Position numbers and translations under genes: made by a program. A stretch of DNA of 64,000 nucleotides. Source: Bacteroidia bacterium (GTDB taxonomy: Bacteria > Bacteroidota > Bacteroidia > B-17B0 > Aurantibacillaceae). The notes under the pieces are model-generated. The model had not been told where the DNA came from, did not search any database, and was given only the letters and a program-made list of their open reading frames with translations. The stretch is taken from assembly GCA_022842625.1 (NCBI GenBank), contig JALHPG010000006.1:1-64000 (forward strand). Direction: 5' to 3'. This document shows, piece after piece, positions 34,073 through 42,442 of the stretch (its first letter is position 1; each line of letters starts with the position of its first letter).

Positions 34073-34141
34073 AAAAAAAATAAAACAACATAGTAATTTT
34101 GATAAATAAAATATAAACAACAAAATAAAAAATAAATAAAA

Positions 34142-35557
34142 ATGAAAATAGAACAAATTTATACAGGATGTTTAGCTCAAGGGGCTTATTACATTACATC
34201 TAACGGCGAAGCTGCAATTATTGATCCGCTTCGTGAAACACAACCCTATATGGAAAGACTCCAAAAAGATGGTGTGAAGTTAAAATACATTTTTGAAACG
34301 CATTTCCATGCTGACTTTGTTTCAGGGCATATGGATTTATGTAAAAAAACAGGTGCACCAATTGTTTATGGTCCAACTGCAAAACCAGAATTTGAATTTA
34401 TTTCTGCTAAAGATGGAGAGGTATTTACAATTGGAAAAGTTAAAATTAAAGTATTGCATACGCCTGGTCACACGATGGAGAGTACTTGCTTTTTATTAAT
34501 TGATGAGAATGGAAAAGATCATGCCTTGTTTAGCGGTGATACTTTATTTTTAGGAGATGTTGGTCGCCCGGATCTTGCTCAAAAAGCAGCATCAATGACT
34601 CAGGATGAATTAGCAGGTTTATTATATGATTCATTAAATACTAAGATCATGCCTTTAGCTAACGATGTGATCGTTTATCCGGCGCATGGCGCAGGTAGCG
34701 CTTGCGGTAAAAACATGATGAAGGAAACAGTAGATACTTTAGGTAATCAGAAAAAAGTGAATTATGCTTTAAATCAACCAAACAAAGAGGAATTTGTGAA
34801 AGCCGTTACTGATGGTTTATTGCCTCCTCCGGGTTATTTTGGCAGTAACGTTGCAATGAATAAAAAAGGAATTGCGAGTTTTGAAACTGTTTTAAATAAT
34901 GGAATGAGAGCTTTATCACCATTAGAATTTGAAGCTGCGGCAGATACAACAGATGCTATTATGTTGGATACAAGAGATGCTGCGTTTTTCGCAAAAGGGT
35001 TTATTCCACGCTCGATCAATATTGGCATCAATGGTGATTTTGCTCCATGGGTTGGCGCTTTAATTAAAGATGTAAATCAACCAATTTTATTAGTTACAGA
35101 ATTGGGTCAGGAAGAAGAAACAGTTACACGTTTAAGTCGTGTTGGTTTTGATAATGTGATCGGTCATTTAAAAGGAGGTTTTGCAAGTTGGAAAGCTGCG
35201 AATAAAGAAGTAGATACAGTAAACCGAATTACTGCCGATCAATTTGCTAAAGAGGTGAATGTTAAAGCAGATACTGTTATTGATGTTAGAAGAGAAAGTG
35301 AATACAGAGCAGAACATGTTGAAGAGTCATACAACAAACCGTTAGACCAAATAAATGGTTGGTTTGCCGAAATGGATGCAGAAAAACCGTTTTACGTTCA
35401 CTGTGCAGGTGGTTATAGAAGTATGATCGCAGCTAGTATCCTTAAATCAAGAGGTGTTCATAATTTTAAAGAAATTGAAGGTGGCTTTAAAGCAATTGCA
35501 GAAAGCGGTGTTTCTAAAACCGATTTCGTTTGTCAAAGTAAACTTCAAAAAGCATAA
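34142..35557 (+). CDS. Metallo-beta-lactamase - double rhodanese protein (persulfide dioxygenase-like), copy 1
   Basis: 471 aa. N-terminal MBL domain (1-240) with the ETHE1-like metal motifs THFHADFVSGH, HTPGHTMEST, SGDTLFLGDVGRPDL and YPAHGAGS. Two rhodanese domains follow: the first (about 255-355) has no Cys at the active-site loop (LLVTELGQEEE), so it is probably structural; the second (about 365-465) has HCAGGYRS with the catalytic Cys. The MBL part would oxidise glutathione or protein persulfide to sulfite with O2; the rhodanese carries sulfane sulfur. A paralogue with the same architecture lies at 45486. Confidence 0.92.
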   Translation: MKIEQIYTGCLAQGAYYITSNGEAAIIDPLRETQPYMERLQKDGVKLKYIFETHFHADFVSGHMDLCKKTGAPIVYGPTAKPEFEFISAKDGEVFTIGKVKIKVLHTPGHTMESTCFLLIDENGKDHALFSGDTLFLGDVGRPDLAQKAASMTQDELAGLLYDSLNTKIMPLANDVIVYPAHGAGSACGKNMMKETVDTLGNQKKVNYALNQPNKEEFVKAVTDGLLPPPGYFGSNVAMNKKGIASFETVLNNGMRALSPLEFEAAADTTDAIMLDTRDAAFFAKGFIPRSINIGINGDFAPWVGALIKDVNQPILLVTELGQEEETVTRLSRVGFDNVIGHLKGGFASWKAANKEVDTVNRITADQFAKEVNVKADTVIDVRRESEYRAEHVEESYNKPLDQINGWFAEMDAEKPFYVHCAGGYRSMIAASILKSRGVHNFKEIEGGFKAIAESGVSKTDFVCQSKLQKA

Positions 35558-35565
35558 ATTAATCT

Positions 35566-35603
35566 ACTGCCACAGTTAGCAAAACTAGCTGTGGCAGTTT
35601 ATT
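35566..35603 (+). terminator. Hairpin terminator
   Basis: ACTGCCACAGTTAG / CTAGCTGTGGCAGT forms a stem of about 14 bp with a short CAAAA loop and one G-T wobble, followed by TTTATT. Lies 9 bp after the MBL-rhodanese stop and 13 bp before the next gene, so read-through to the rhodanese gene is probably partial. Confidence 0.75.
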
Positions 35604-35615
35604 GAAAATAAAAAC

Positions 35616-35987
35616 ATGATAAAAATTAAATCAATTATTGATGCAATTACTCTGGTGTTTACACTAACTCAATGTAATTCTCAAACTAAAAAAACAACAA
35701 CCATGGAAACAACAAATGCAACACAAACAGCAACTAAAGAAATTATTGTAGATGTAAGATCAATAGAAGAATGGAATGAGGATGGTCATGCCGACTGTTC
35801 AGTGAATTATCCATTAGATCAGTTTGCGAGTAAAATAGAAGAATTAAAGAAGTACGATAAAGTGATCTTAGTATGTCGCAGCGGTAACAGAGCGGGTATT
35901 GCTAAGGGGCAACTGCAAAGTGCTGGTTATACCAAAGAGATCGAGAATCTTGGTCCTTGGCAAAATGTAACTTGTAAAACAAAATAA
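35616..35987 (+). CDS. Exported single-domain rhodanese
   Basis: 123 aa. N-terminal hydrophobic segment ending LTLTQC, a possible lipoprotein box, then a Thr-rich linker; the start could also be the internal ATG (METTNAT) at 35703. Rhodanese domain: IIVDVRSIEEW ... VILVCRSGNRAG with active-site loop CRSGNR, ending LGPWQN. Likely transfers sulfane sulfur in the periplasm, or in the cytoplasm if the shorter start is used. Its terminus resembles that of the rhodanese at 47014 (GGSWQN). Confidence 0.85.
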   Translation: MIKIKSIIDAITLVFTLTQCNSQTKKTTTMETTNATQTATKEIIVDVRSIEEWNEDGHADCSVNYPLDQFASKIEELKKYDKVILVCRSGNRAGIAKGQLQSAGYTKEIENLGPWQNVTCKTK

Positions 35988-35989
35988 AT

Positions 35990-36229
35990 ATGAAATTTTT
36001 AAGGTCATTAAGTTTTATGCGAGCGCTTCGATTAATTTTCGGAGCGTTTGCTATTGTTCAGGCAATAATAACAATGGATATTATTCTTGGTTTGCTTGGA
36101 TTGGTAGTTGGCGGAATGGCTATTTTTAATGTGGGATGCTGTGGTTCCGATGGCTGTAGTACTGATCTTCCAAATAATAAAAAAAACGAAGTAACAGATG
36201 TTGAATATGAAGAAGTGGTTAGTAAATAA
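35990..36229 (+). CDS. Small membrane protein (DUF2892-like, Cys-rich tail)
   Basis: 79 aa, two membrane helices (MRALRLIFGAFAIVQAIIT; IILGLLGLVVGGMAIFNV) followed by the Cys motif GCCGSDGCST. It begins 2 bp after the rhodanese stop, mirroring the rhodanese-membrane pairing of YgaP, where DUF2892 helices are fused to a rhodanese. The paired cysteines might accept sulfane sulfur. Function inferred from pairing. Confidence 0.8.
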   Translation: MKFLRSLSFMRALRLIFGAFAIVQAIITMDIILGLLGLVVGGMAIFNVGCCGSDGCSTDLPNNKKNEVTDVEYEEVVSK

Positions 36230-36431
36230 TAGGCTTACAATAATTGGTGCAATTTTAGGGGCCATTGGTGGTTTTCTTTATTACTATTTTATTGGATGTG
36301 CCAGCGGAACGTGTGCAATAACTTCCAGCCCAATAAATAGTACTTTGTATTTTGCCGTTTTGGGAGCTTTGCTAGTGAGTATCCTAAAACCTAGCCCTAA
36401 AAAGGACGCAAAAGAAAATAATTCTTTGTGA
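36207..36431 (+). CDS. Small membrane protein (DUF6132-like)
   Basis: 74 aa from the ATG at 36207 (MKKWLVNNRL); the track start at 36198 adds three residues. Two hydrophobic helices (LTIIGAILGAIGGFLYYYFIG; LYFAVLGALLVSILK) flank CASGTCAITSSP, the Cys-containing loop typical of DUF6132 proteins. The gene overlaps the upstream one by 23 bp, showing translational coupling. These proteins are often next to rhodanese and YeeE genes; function unknown. Confidence 0.8.
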   Translation: MKKWLVNNRLTIIGAILGAIGGFLYYYFIGCASGTCAITSSPINSTLYFAVLGALLVSILKPSPKKDAKENNSL

Positions 36432-36440
36432 TAAATATCA
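36429..36440 (+). promoter_or_regulatory. FNR-like palindrome
   Basis: TGAT-AAAT-ATCA, a perfect palindrome core, overlapping the stop of the DUF6132-like gene and 55 bp upstream of the next ATG. Same architecture as the sites at 33168 and 57445. Confidence 0.5.
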
Positions 36441-36495
36441 TGAACAGTATCGTTAAAAACCAGTACATTTATTCAAACAAATTTAATTTTAGATT

Positions 36496-36702
36496 ATGAA
36501 AAAGAACATGGGCTTTGCTGACAGAATGATCAGAATAATAGTTGCAATAGTAATTGCAGTTTTATTTTTTACAAATATTATTTCCGGAACATTAGGAATA
36601 ATTTTATTAGTATTAGCGGGTGTATTTGTACTAACAAGCATGATCAGTTTTTGTCCTTTGTATACTTTGGTGGGTGCAAGCACTTGTCCTAAAGAAAAAT
36701 AA
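36496..36702 (+). CDS. DUF2892 family inner membrane protein
   Basis: 68 aa. Characteristic N-terminus MKKNMGFADRMIRIIVAIVI, two membrane helices, and the family's C-terminal FCPLYTLVGASTC motif. DUF2892 proteins accompany rhodanese and sulfur genes, and form the membrane part of YgaP; precise role unknown. Preceded by an FNR-like site and followed by a strong terminator. Confidence 0.9.
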   Translation: MKKNMGFADRMIRIIVAIVIAVLFFTNIISGTLGIILLVLAGVFVLTSMISFCPLYTLVGASTCPKEK

Positions 36703-36727
36703 TTTTATTTGTTTCTTATATTTATTA

Positions 36728-36760
36728 CAAAGCCTCTATTAATAGAGGCTTTGTTGTTTT
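36728..36760 (+). terminator. Bidirectional-looking hairpin terminator
   Basis: CAAAGCCTCTATT / AATAGAGGCTTTG is a perfect 26-bp palindrome followed by TTGTTTTTT. It closes the first sulfur operon. Confidence 0.9.
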
Positions 36761-36809
36761 TTAAATTTATTAAGTAACTAAAGTCACACGCCTTGACTTT
36801 TTAATAGTT

Positions 36810-36817
36810 TAAATTTG
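36810..36817 (+). promoter_or_regulatory. -7 box for the T9SS cargo gene
   Basis: TAAATTTG matches TAnnTTTG and lies 19 bp before the chosen ATG at 36836. GTAAC-TAAA-GTCAC at 36775-36788 upstream resembles the Crp/Fnr-like sites elsewhere in the island. Confidence 0.55.
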
Positions 36818-36835
36818 CTCTTAAAATATAGAGTC

Positions 36836-38443
36836 ATGAAAATTAAATTATTTTTTTTCGCTTTAATTACTTTTGTTGCATTTGGATTTTCGCAAACAAT
36901 TCCATTTAACTTTTCTGTAAAAATAAAACCGGTTACAATTAGTAATCTTCCGGGCTTACATTCTTTTGCCGTGGCGCAATCTTCCGGTAAGTGGTTAATT
37001 ATTGGCGGTAGAAAAGATGGCTTGCATGCTCGTCAACCTTTTAATGCTTTTCCTGCCGCCAGCAGCAACACGGATATTTATGTAGTTGATGTGAATTTGC
37101 AACAATTTTGGACCGCATCAGTAAATGCATTGCCCACCGGGTTGAAAGAACAACTACAATCTACGAATATGAATTTTTATCAAGATAATGATTCTCTTTA
37201 TATCATTGGGGGTTATGGGTATAGTCTTAGCACTTTAGATCATATCACTTATCCAAATCTAACTTCAGTTTCAGTGAGCGGATTAATTAACGCCGTAGTA
37301 AACGGAAATTCAATTACACCTTTTTTCAAACAAATAACTGATCAAAACTTTGCCGTAAATGGCGGACAACTTGGGAAAATAGGACCTACATTTTATTTGG
37401 TTGGCGGACATCGTTTTGATGGTCGTTACAATCCAATGGGCAATCCAACTTATACGCAAACCTATGTAAACGGGTTAAAAAAATTCAACATAAATAATTC
37501 AGGCGCTCAATTAAGTTATTCTAATTATACAAGTGTAAATGATCAAGTTCATTTACACAGAAGAGATTATAATTTAATGCCACAAATTTTTCCGAATGGC
37601 GAAGAGGGTTATACGATTTCTTCAGGTGTTTTTCAGGTTGGTATCGATCTTCCTTTTCTTTATCCGGTAGATATCAAAGCAAGTGGACATACACCTGTTA
37701 TTGCCTTTAATCAGTACTTGAGTAATTACCATTCGGCAAAAACTTCTTTGTATGATAGTGTTAACAATGTGATGCACTCTGTTTTTTTTGGAGGCATGAG
37801 TCAGTACTCATATGTAAATAATGTTTTAACACAAGATAATAATGTGCCTTTTGTAAAAACGATCAGCCGTGTGTCAAGAGATGCCGGTGGTAATTTGCAA
37901 GAAAATGTGTTCCCGAATGAAATGCCGGGTTTAATTGGAGCAAGTGCAGAATTTATTCCTAATCATACACTACCACATTATGAGTCTGAAATAATTAAGT
38001 TGTCACAATTAACCGGCGACTCAGCACTGATCGGTCATTGTTACGGCGGAATTTATAGTCCGCAAGCTAATCCTTTTACAGCTAACAATACAGGAGTTAC
38101 AAATGCACATAATGTAATTTACGAAGTGTGGCTTGTAAAAAGCATCGTAAGTGGTTTAAAGCCTATTGACGGAAGAAACCCGTTAAAAGCTGTTGTGTAT
38201 CCAAACCCAACACAAAAACAAATAAGTTTTAAATTAACCTTGCCTAGTAGCGGCGATCTTGATCTTTTTATTACAGATGTAAATGGAAAGATCGTTGCTG
38301 ATAAAAGTTTCCTTGGTTTAAATCAAGGAAATCATACTATTGATATTTCTGATAAAGTAAAATTGGCTAGCGGTGTTTATGCTTTTAATTTTGTGTTTGC
38401 CGGTAAGTTTAATGCAATAGAAAAGGTTGTGATTACAGATTAA
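36836..38443 (+). CDS. T9SS-secreted Kelch-like protein
   Basis: 535 aa from ATG 36836 (MKIKLFFFALITFVAFGFSQ signal peptide); the track's TTG start at 36815 overlaps the promoter. Body has repeated KWLIIGGRKDG, DSLYIIGGYGY, TFYLVGGHRFDG blades of a Kelch/galactose-oxidase-type beta-propeller. The last about 80 residues are a type A T9SS sorting domain: VYPNPTQKQISFKL ... LASGVYAFNF ... KVVITD. Destined for the cell surface or medium. Ligand unknown; no catalytic residues evident. Confidence 0.88.
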   Translation: MKIKLFFFALITFVAFGFSQTIPFNFSVKIKPVTISNLPGLHSFAVAQSSGKWLIIGGRKDGLHARQPFNAFPAASSNTDIYVVDVNLQQFWTASVNALPTGLKEQLQSTNMNFYQDNDSLYIIGGYGYSLSTLDHITYPNLTSVSVSGLINAVVNGNSITPFFKQITDQNFAVNGGQLGKIGPTFYLVGGHRFDGRYNPMGNPTYTQTYVNGLKKFNINNSGAQLSYSNYTSVNDQVHLHRRDYNLMPQIFPNGEEGYTISSGVFQVGIDLPFLYPVDIKASGHTPVIAFNQYLSNYHSAKTSLYDSVNNVMHSVFFGGMSQYSYVNNVLTQDNNVPFVKTISRVSRDAGGNLQENVFPNEMPGLIGASAEFIPNHTLPHYESEIIKLSQLTGDSALIGHCYGGIYSPQANPFTANNTGVTNAHNVIYEVWLVKSIVSGLKPIDGRNPLKAVVYPNPTQKQISFKLTLPSSGDLDLFITDVNGKIVADKSFLGLNQGNHTIDISDKVKLASGVYAFNFVFAGKFNAIEKVVITD

Positions 38444-38589
38444 TATGGCCGTTGATGTTTATGTTTTCTTGTAGAGCTTTAATTAATTATTTTTTTCACT
38501 AAACATAGAGCTTTTTATAAAAAGTTTAGAATTACGATTGTCAGAACAATATTGTTGTTATTAGTTTTAGGGCACGTATAAAATTGAGA

Positions 38590-39453
38590 ATGAAACTTGT
38601 GCTGCCAAAATTATTTGATTTTTGCGAAAGTTACTGGGAAAGTAAAAAGAACTACCGTAACCTTAGTTATGTTTTAGTGGCTGTATTTATTATTTCACTT
38701 TTAATTGGTGCCGGAAATTATTTTTCTGTTTTCAAATCATTCTACCTGCTTTCTCATATAAATTTTACTGATGCTATAGAGTATAGTTTCAATTTTTTAT
38801 TGTTTTTTGAAATGATTGGTTTAGTTTTTGTTATCCCTCAGTCTATTGCAAATTCAATCGCCAAACAGTTTCAAATCATGAGTCTGATTTTTTTGCGAAC
38901 ATCATTTGAAGAACTTTCTAACTTATCATTTAACTCTCCTTTTCAAGAGCAATTTACAATTATTGGCAGAATGGCGGTTGATGCCGGGGCTGCTCTAATT
39001 ATTTTTTTTCTAACGCACTTATTTTATAGTTTTCAAAAACACAGGCAAATTACAGATGAAACAGAGCGGGTAAAATTTATTAATCTAAAAAAAATAATTG
39101 CAGTTGGTGTATTAATTGGGTTGTTAACCTCTGTTTTTTTTGACATTAAACGATATTTGTTTACAGGGACATTTCATCCTTCCTACTCAATTTTTTATCT
39201 GATACTTATCTTTGCCGATATGATACTTTTGTTGGCCGCATTTAGATACACGATCCATTATCCCAGCATCTTTCGTTATTCGGCATTTGTCCTGATAACA
39301 ATTTTTATAAGAATAGCCTTGGCGTCTCCTGTTTACTATAATGCAATTATAGGAATCTCTACCGTTTTATTTGGTATAGGCGTGGCATATATTCACAACT
39401 TATTTTTTACCGGAAGGGAAAAAGGTTTAATAAAGTCAGATGGATCAACGTAA
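38590..39453 (+). CDS. Multi-pass membrane protein of unknown function
   Basis: 287 aa from ATG 38590; the track's start at 38584 is a TTG two codons earlier. Six or seven membrane helices, for example SYVLVAVFIISLLIGAGNYF, FLLFFEMIGLVFVIPQSIAN, AALIIFFLTHLFYSF, IIAVGVLIGLLTSVFF and IFYLILIFADMILLLAAF. No transporter signature recognised. Stand-alone gene between a T9SS cargo gene and a convergent lipoprotein methyltransferase. The 140 bp upstream show no clear regulatory element. Confidence 0.72.
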   Translation: MKLVLPKLFDFCESYWESKKNYRNLSYVLVAVFIISLLIGAGNYFSVFKSFYLLSHINFTDAIEYSFNFLLFFEMIGLVFVIPQSIANSIAKQFQIMSLIFLRTSFEELSNLSFNSPFQEQFTIIGRMAVDAGAALIIFFLTHLFYSFQKHRQITDETERVKFINLKKIIAVGVLIGLLTSVFFDIKRYLFTGTFHPSYSIFYLILIFADMILLLAAFRYTIHYPSIFRYSAFVLITIFIRIALASPVYYNAIIGISTVLFGIGVAYIHNLFFTGREKGLIKSDGST

Positions 39454-39468
39454 CGATTAATACTGTTT

Positions 39469-40158
39469 TTATTTAAACTTCAATAAATACTGATATTTTA
39501 AAGTGCTTGTGTCTTGCGTAATTAAATTAAATCCCGCTAATTTCATTTCATCAATTACTATTTGCGGTTGAATTTTCATTTCGTTTGGCGGACCGTGTTC
39601 GAAATCCCCTTTCTTAAAGTCAACAATCACCATTTCCCCATTTGGCTTTAATCCTTTTTTAACCAGTGAAAAATAATCTTTTCTGTTGTCGATATGGTGA
39701 TAAACATCTACCATAAAAACAACATCAGCTTCTTTTTCGAGTACAGGAGGTTTTTCATACTCTGCTTTTCGTGCTGAGATGTTGTTTGATCTTTCTTTAG
39801 TAATTCTATCATTAATGTATTTAATAAATCTATCATCTACATCAGCCGCAATTATTTTAGCACTTGGTTCATTCATTTTAAATTCAAAATAACCTGTCCC
39901 GGCACCAATATCAATAACGGTTTTGTTTTTTAGATCCCCTAAAAATTTTATCACCTCTTGCGGTTTTTGCCATTCATCTCTTTCGGGTGATTCAAAGTTT
40001 TTAACCAGATCTTCAAAGGCTGATTTATTCATATGATGATTGGCATGACCGTGTTTGTGTTCATGACCTTCTTTAGATCCATCGTGAGTATTCTCTCCAC
40101 TTGATTGACAGCCTAGTAAGAGAGATAAGGAACAGGCAACGGCGATTGATTTTAACAT
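39469..40158 (-). CDS. Lipoprotein with SAM-dependent methyltransferase domain
   Basis: 229 aa. Signal peptide with lipobox SLLLGC, then a His-rich linker (HEHKHGHANHHMNK). Class I methyltransferase fold: motif I VIDIGAGTGYFEFK, acidic end of strand 2 IIAADVDDRFI, motif IV DVVFMVDVYHHID, and a GEMVIVDF strand. The lipoprotein signal would put a SAM enzyme outside the cytoplasm, where SAM is not expected, so it may have another cofactor or role. Close relatives in Bacteroidota sit near metal genes; the His-rich segment could bind metal. Convergent with the 287-aa membrane protein gene. Confidence 0.82.
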   Translation of the reverse strand: MLKSIAVACSLSLLLGCQSSGENTHDGSKEGHEHKHGHANHHMNKSAFEDLVKNFESPERDEWQKPQEVIKFLGDLKNKTVIDIGAGTGYFEFKMNEPSAKIIAADVDDRFIKYINDRITKERSNNISARKAEYEKPPVLEKEADVVFMVDVYHHIDNRKDYFSLVKKGLKPNGEMVIVDFKKGDFEHGPPNEMKIQPQIVIDEMKLAGFNLITQDTSTLKYQYLLKFK

Positions 40159-40239
40159 TGTATATAGTTTATATGTTGAGATTGTAAATTTACTTATATA
40201 TCTTATTCAAATATTATTTTTAACTTGCTTATAATTAAA

Positions 40240-40803
40240 ATGCAAACACTTTTAAAACAAATAAAAACGCTACACCCAATTTCTAAGGAGGCTGAAAAAG
40301 CGCTGTTGGAAATTTGTAATGAAGTAAAGTTTCATAAAGGAACAGATGTGCAGGCAATAGGGCATACGTGTAAGACTATTTATTTTGTAAAAGAAGGCTG
40401 CGTTCGTATTTATTACTATAAAGAAGATATTGATATTACCGAGAGTTTTGAGTTTGAGAATGCCTTTGTTGCCAGGGCAGAGAGTTTATTTACCGGAAAA
40501 CCATCGCGAAAAGCAATACAAGCCATAGAGGATTCGAGTTTAATTGCCATTGATTCAAATAAACTATTTAAGTTGTTTGAATCGCATCATGATCTGGAAA
40601 CATTATTTCGAAAGATCATAGAAGCTTCTTATGTTTCAACTGTTAATCGAATTGAGAGTTTACAGTTTAATACAGCAGAAGAACGTTATTTTAATTTAAT
40701 AAAAGATCATTCAAATATCCTTAAAAGAGTTCCATTAAAATTTATTGCATCCTATTTGGGAATTACTCCCGTAAGCTTAAGCCGCATTCGCGCTATTAAG
40801 TAA
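40240..40803 (+). CDS. Crp/Fnr family transcription regulator (cyclic-nucleotide-binding domain)
   Basis: 187 aa from ATG 40240; the track's start at 40225 is a TTG. N-terminal cNMP-binding-like beta-roll (FHKGTDVQAIGHTCKTIYFV), dimerisation helix, and a short C-terminal HTH (RVPLKFIASYLGITPVSLSRIRA) typical of Bacteroidota Crp-like proteins. No Fe-S cysteine set. Head-to-head with the lipoprotein methyltransferase and 66 bp before the MFS-rhodanese pair, which it may control. Confidence 0.88.
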   Translation: MQTLLKQIKTLHPISKEAEKALLEICNEVKFHKGTDVQAIGHTCKTIYFVKEGCVRIYYYKEDIDITESFEFENAFVARAESLFTGKPSRKAIQAIEDSSLIAIDSNKLFKLFESHHDLETLFRKIIEASYVSTVNRIESLQFNTAEERYFNLIKDHSNILKRVPLKFIASYLGITPVSLSRIRAIK

Positions 40804-40869
40804 TTTCTTATCATATGTAAAGTGCTTTAATTTGCCTGTGTAGTAATTTTGGTTTAAGAAATCACTACC

Positions 40870-42162
40870 ATGAATACCGTAAAGCTCGGATTAAAAGAAA
40901 ACATAAATCAGTTTGTTTTGCTGATAATCGTAAACGCTTTTGTTGGCGGTATGGTTGGGCTTGAGCGTTCTATTCTACCCCAAATAGCCGAGGCAGAATT
41001 TCACATTGCGGCAAAAACTGCGATTCTGTCTTTTATTATTGTATTCGGTATTGTTAAAGCAATCACTAATTATTTTACCGGTGCTTTGGCGAATAAATTC
41101 GGCAGAAAAAATCTTTTAACTTTTGGTTGGTTATTTGCAATTCCTGTTCCGTTTATTTTAATGTATGCACCTAATTGGAATTGGATAATTGCTGCCAATA
41201 TTTTGTTAGGCATTAACCAGGGTTTAACTTGGAGTAGCACTGTAGTTATGAAAATTGATCTGGTGGGAGAAAAAGATCGTGGTTTTGCAATGGGCTTAAA
41301 TGAATTTGCGGGATACTTATCTGTTGCTATTGTAGCATTTTTAACAGGTTGGGTTGCTAGTGAATATGGGTTAAGACCCTATCCATTTTATATAGGAATT
41401 GTATTATCAATTGCAGGTTTATTAAGCTCGTGGTTATTTGTAAAGGACACACAACACCACGTGGCAAAAGAATCATCAACAAATAATGTTACAAAATTAA
41501 AAAATGTGTTTTGGGATACTACCTTGTTTGATCGAAATCTGGGTTCTGTAACTCAGGCAGGCTTAATAAATAATTTAAATGATGGAATGGCCTGGGGTTT
41601 GTTTCCAATTTTGTTAGCAGAAAAGAATTTTAGTATTTCACAAATAGCAATTATTACTGCAGTTTATCCTGCCGTTTGGGGAATAGGACAATTGTTTACG
41701 GGAAAAATGTCTGATCATTTCTGTAAAAAAAGCATGTTGTTTTGGGGAATGTTCTTACAAGGTGTGGCATTATTGTTATTTGTTTTTGCAACATCTTTTA
41801 CGCACTATATTATTTTGGCTTCTATTTTAGGCTGGGGAACAGCCATGGTTTACCCCACCTTTTTGGCAACAGTTGCCGAAAATACAAACCCCATCGATCG
41901 CCCTAAAAGTATAGGTGTGTTTCGTTTGTGGCGTGATCTTGGATATGCCATTGGCGCAATACTTACAGGAATAATCGCTGATGCATTTGGTATAACGGCT
42001 TCGGTTGTTGTAATTGGCGTTTTGACTTTGGCCTCATCATTGATAATTCAAAACAGAATGCGTTGCAAAACAACTATGCCAAAATTAACCGATTGGTTAT
42101 TTAAAAAACACAAACAACATGAAAGTAGCTATTACTCTTGCGGAACTAAAACAACTGCTTGA
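40870..42162 (+). CDS. MFS transporter, translationally overlapping a rhodanese gene
   Basis: 430 aa, twelve membrane helices. MFS motifs: ALANKFGRKNLLTFGWLF (loop 2-3 GRK signature) and FRLWRDLGYAIGAILTGIIAD. Substrate unknown. Its last 44 bp overlap the start of the rhodanese gene in another frame, and the pairing of an MFS protein with a rhodanese suggests transport of a sulfur compound or its precursor. Promoter region shared with the upstream Crp-like gene is short (66 bp). Confidence 0.88.
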   Translation: MNTVKLGLKENINQFVLLIIVNAFVGGMVGLERSILPQIAEAEFHIAAKTAILSFIIVFGIVKAITNYFTGALANKFGRKNLLTFGWLFAIPVPFILMYAPNWNWIIAANILLGINQGLTWSSTVVMKIDLVGEKDRGFAMGLNEFAGYLSVAIVAFLTGWVASEYGLRPYPFYIGIVLSIAGLLSSWLFVKDTQHHVAKESSTNNVTKLKNVFWDTTLFDRNLGSVTQAGLINNLNDGMAWGLFPILLAEKNFSISQIAIITAVYPAVWGIGQLFTGKMSDHFCKKSMLFWGMFLQGVALLLFVFATSFTHYIILASILGWGTAMVYPTFLATVAENTNPIDRPKSIGVFRLWRDLGYAIGAILTGIIADAFGITASVVVIGVLTLASSLIIQNRMRCKTTMPKLTDWLFKKHKQHESSYYSCGTKTTA

Positions 42163-42421
42163 TAAAAAAGAAAACATCATGCTTATTGATGTGAGAAATA
42201 AAGAAGAGTATTTTGAAAAGCACCTTACTTTTGCAGGTAATTTGCCCATTGAAATTATTGAATCAGGAAATTTTATTCCTGAACCCGGTAAAATAATAAT
42301 TACAGTTTGTGGTAAAGGCGGCGGGCGATCCGAAAGAGCTGCAAACTATTTACGTGAGAATACAAAGAATGAAGTTTACTTTTTAGAAGGCGGTACTTTT
42401 GGCTGGCTTGAAAAAGTTTAG
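42119..42421 (+). CDS. Cytoplasmic single-domain rhodanese
   Basis: 100 aa. Rhodanese core MLIDVRNKEEYFEKHLTFAG, active-site loop CGKGGGRSERAANYL with the catalytic Cys, and the C-terminal FLEGGTFGW. ATG at 42119 lies 44 bp inside the MFS gene. No signal peptide. Probably transfers sulfane sulfur delivered by the transporter or by the MBL-rhodanese proteins. Confidence 0.88.
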   Translation: MKVAITLAELKQLLDKKENIMLIDVRNKEEYFEKHLTFAGNLPIEIIESGNFIPEPGKIIITVCGKGGGRSERAANYLRENTKNEVYFLEGGTFGWLEKV

Positions 42422-42442
42422 TGAAAAAAACAATTGAATATC

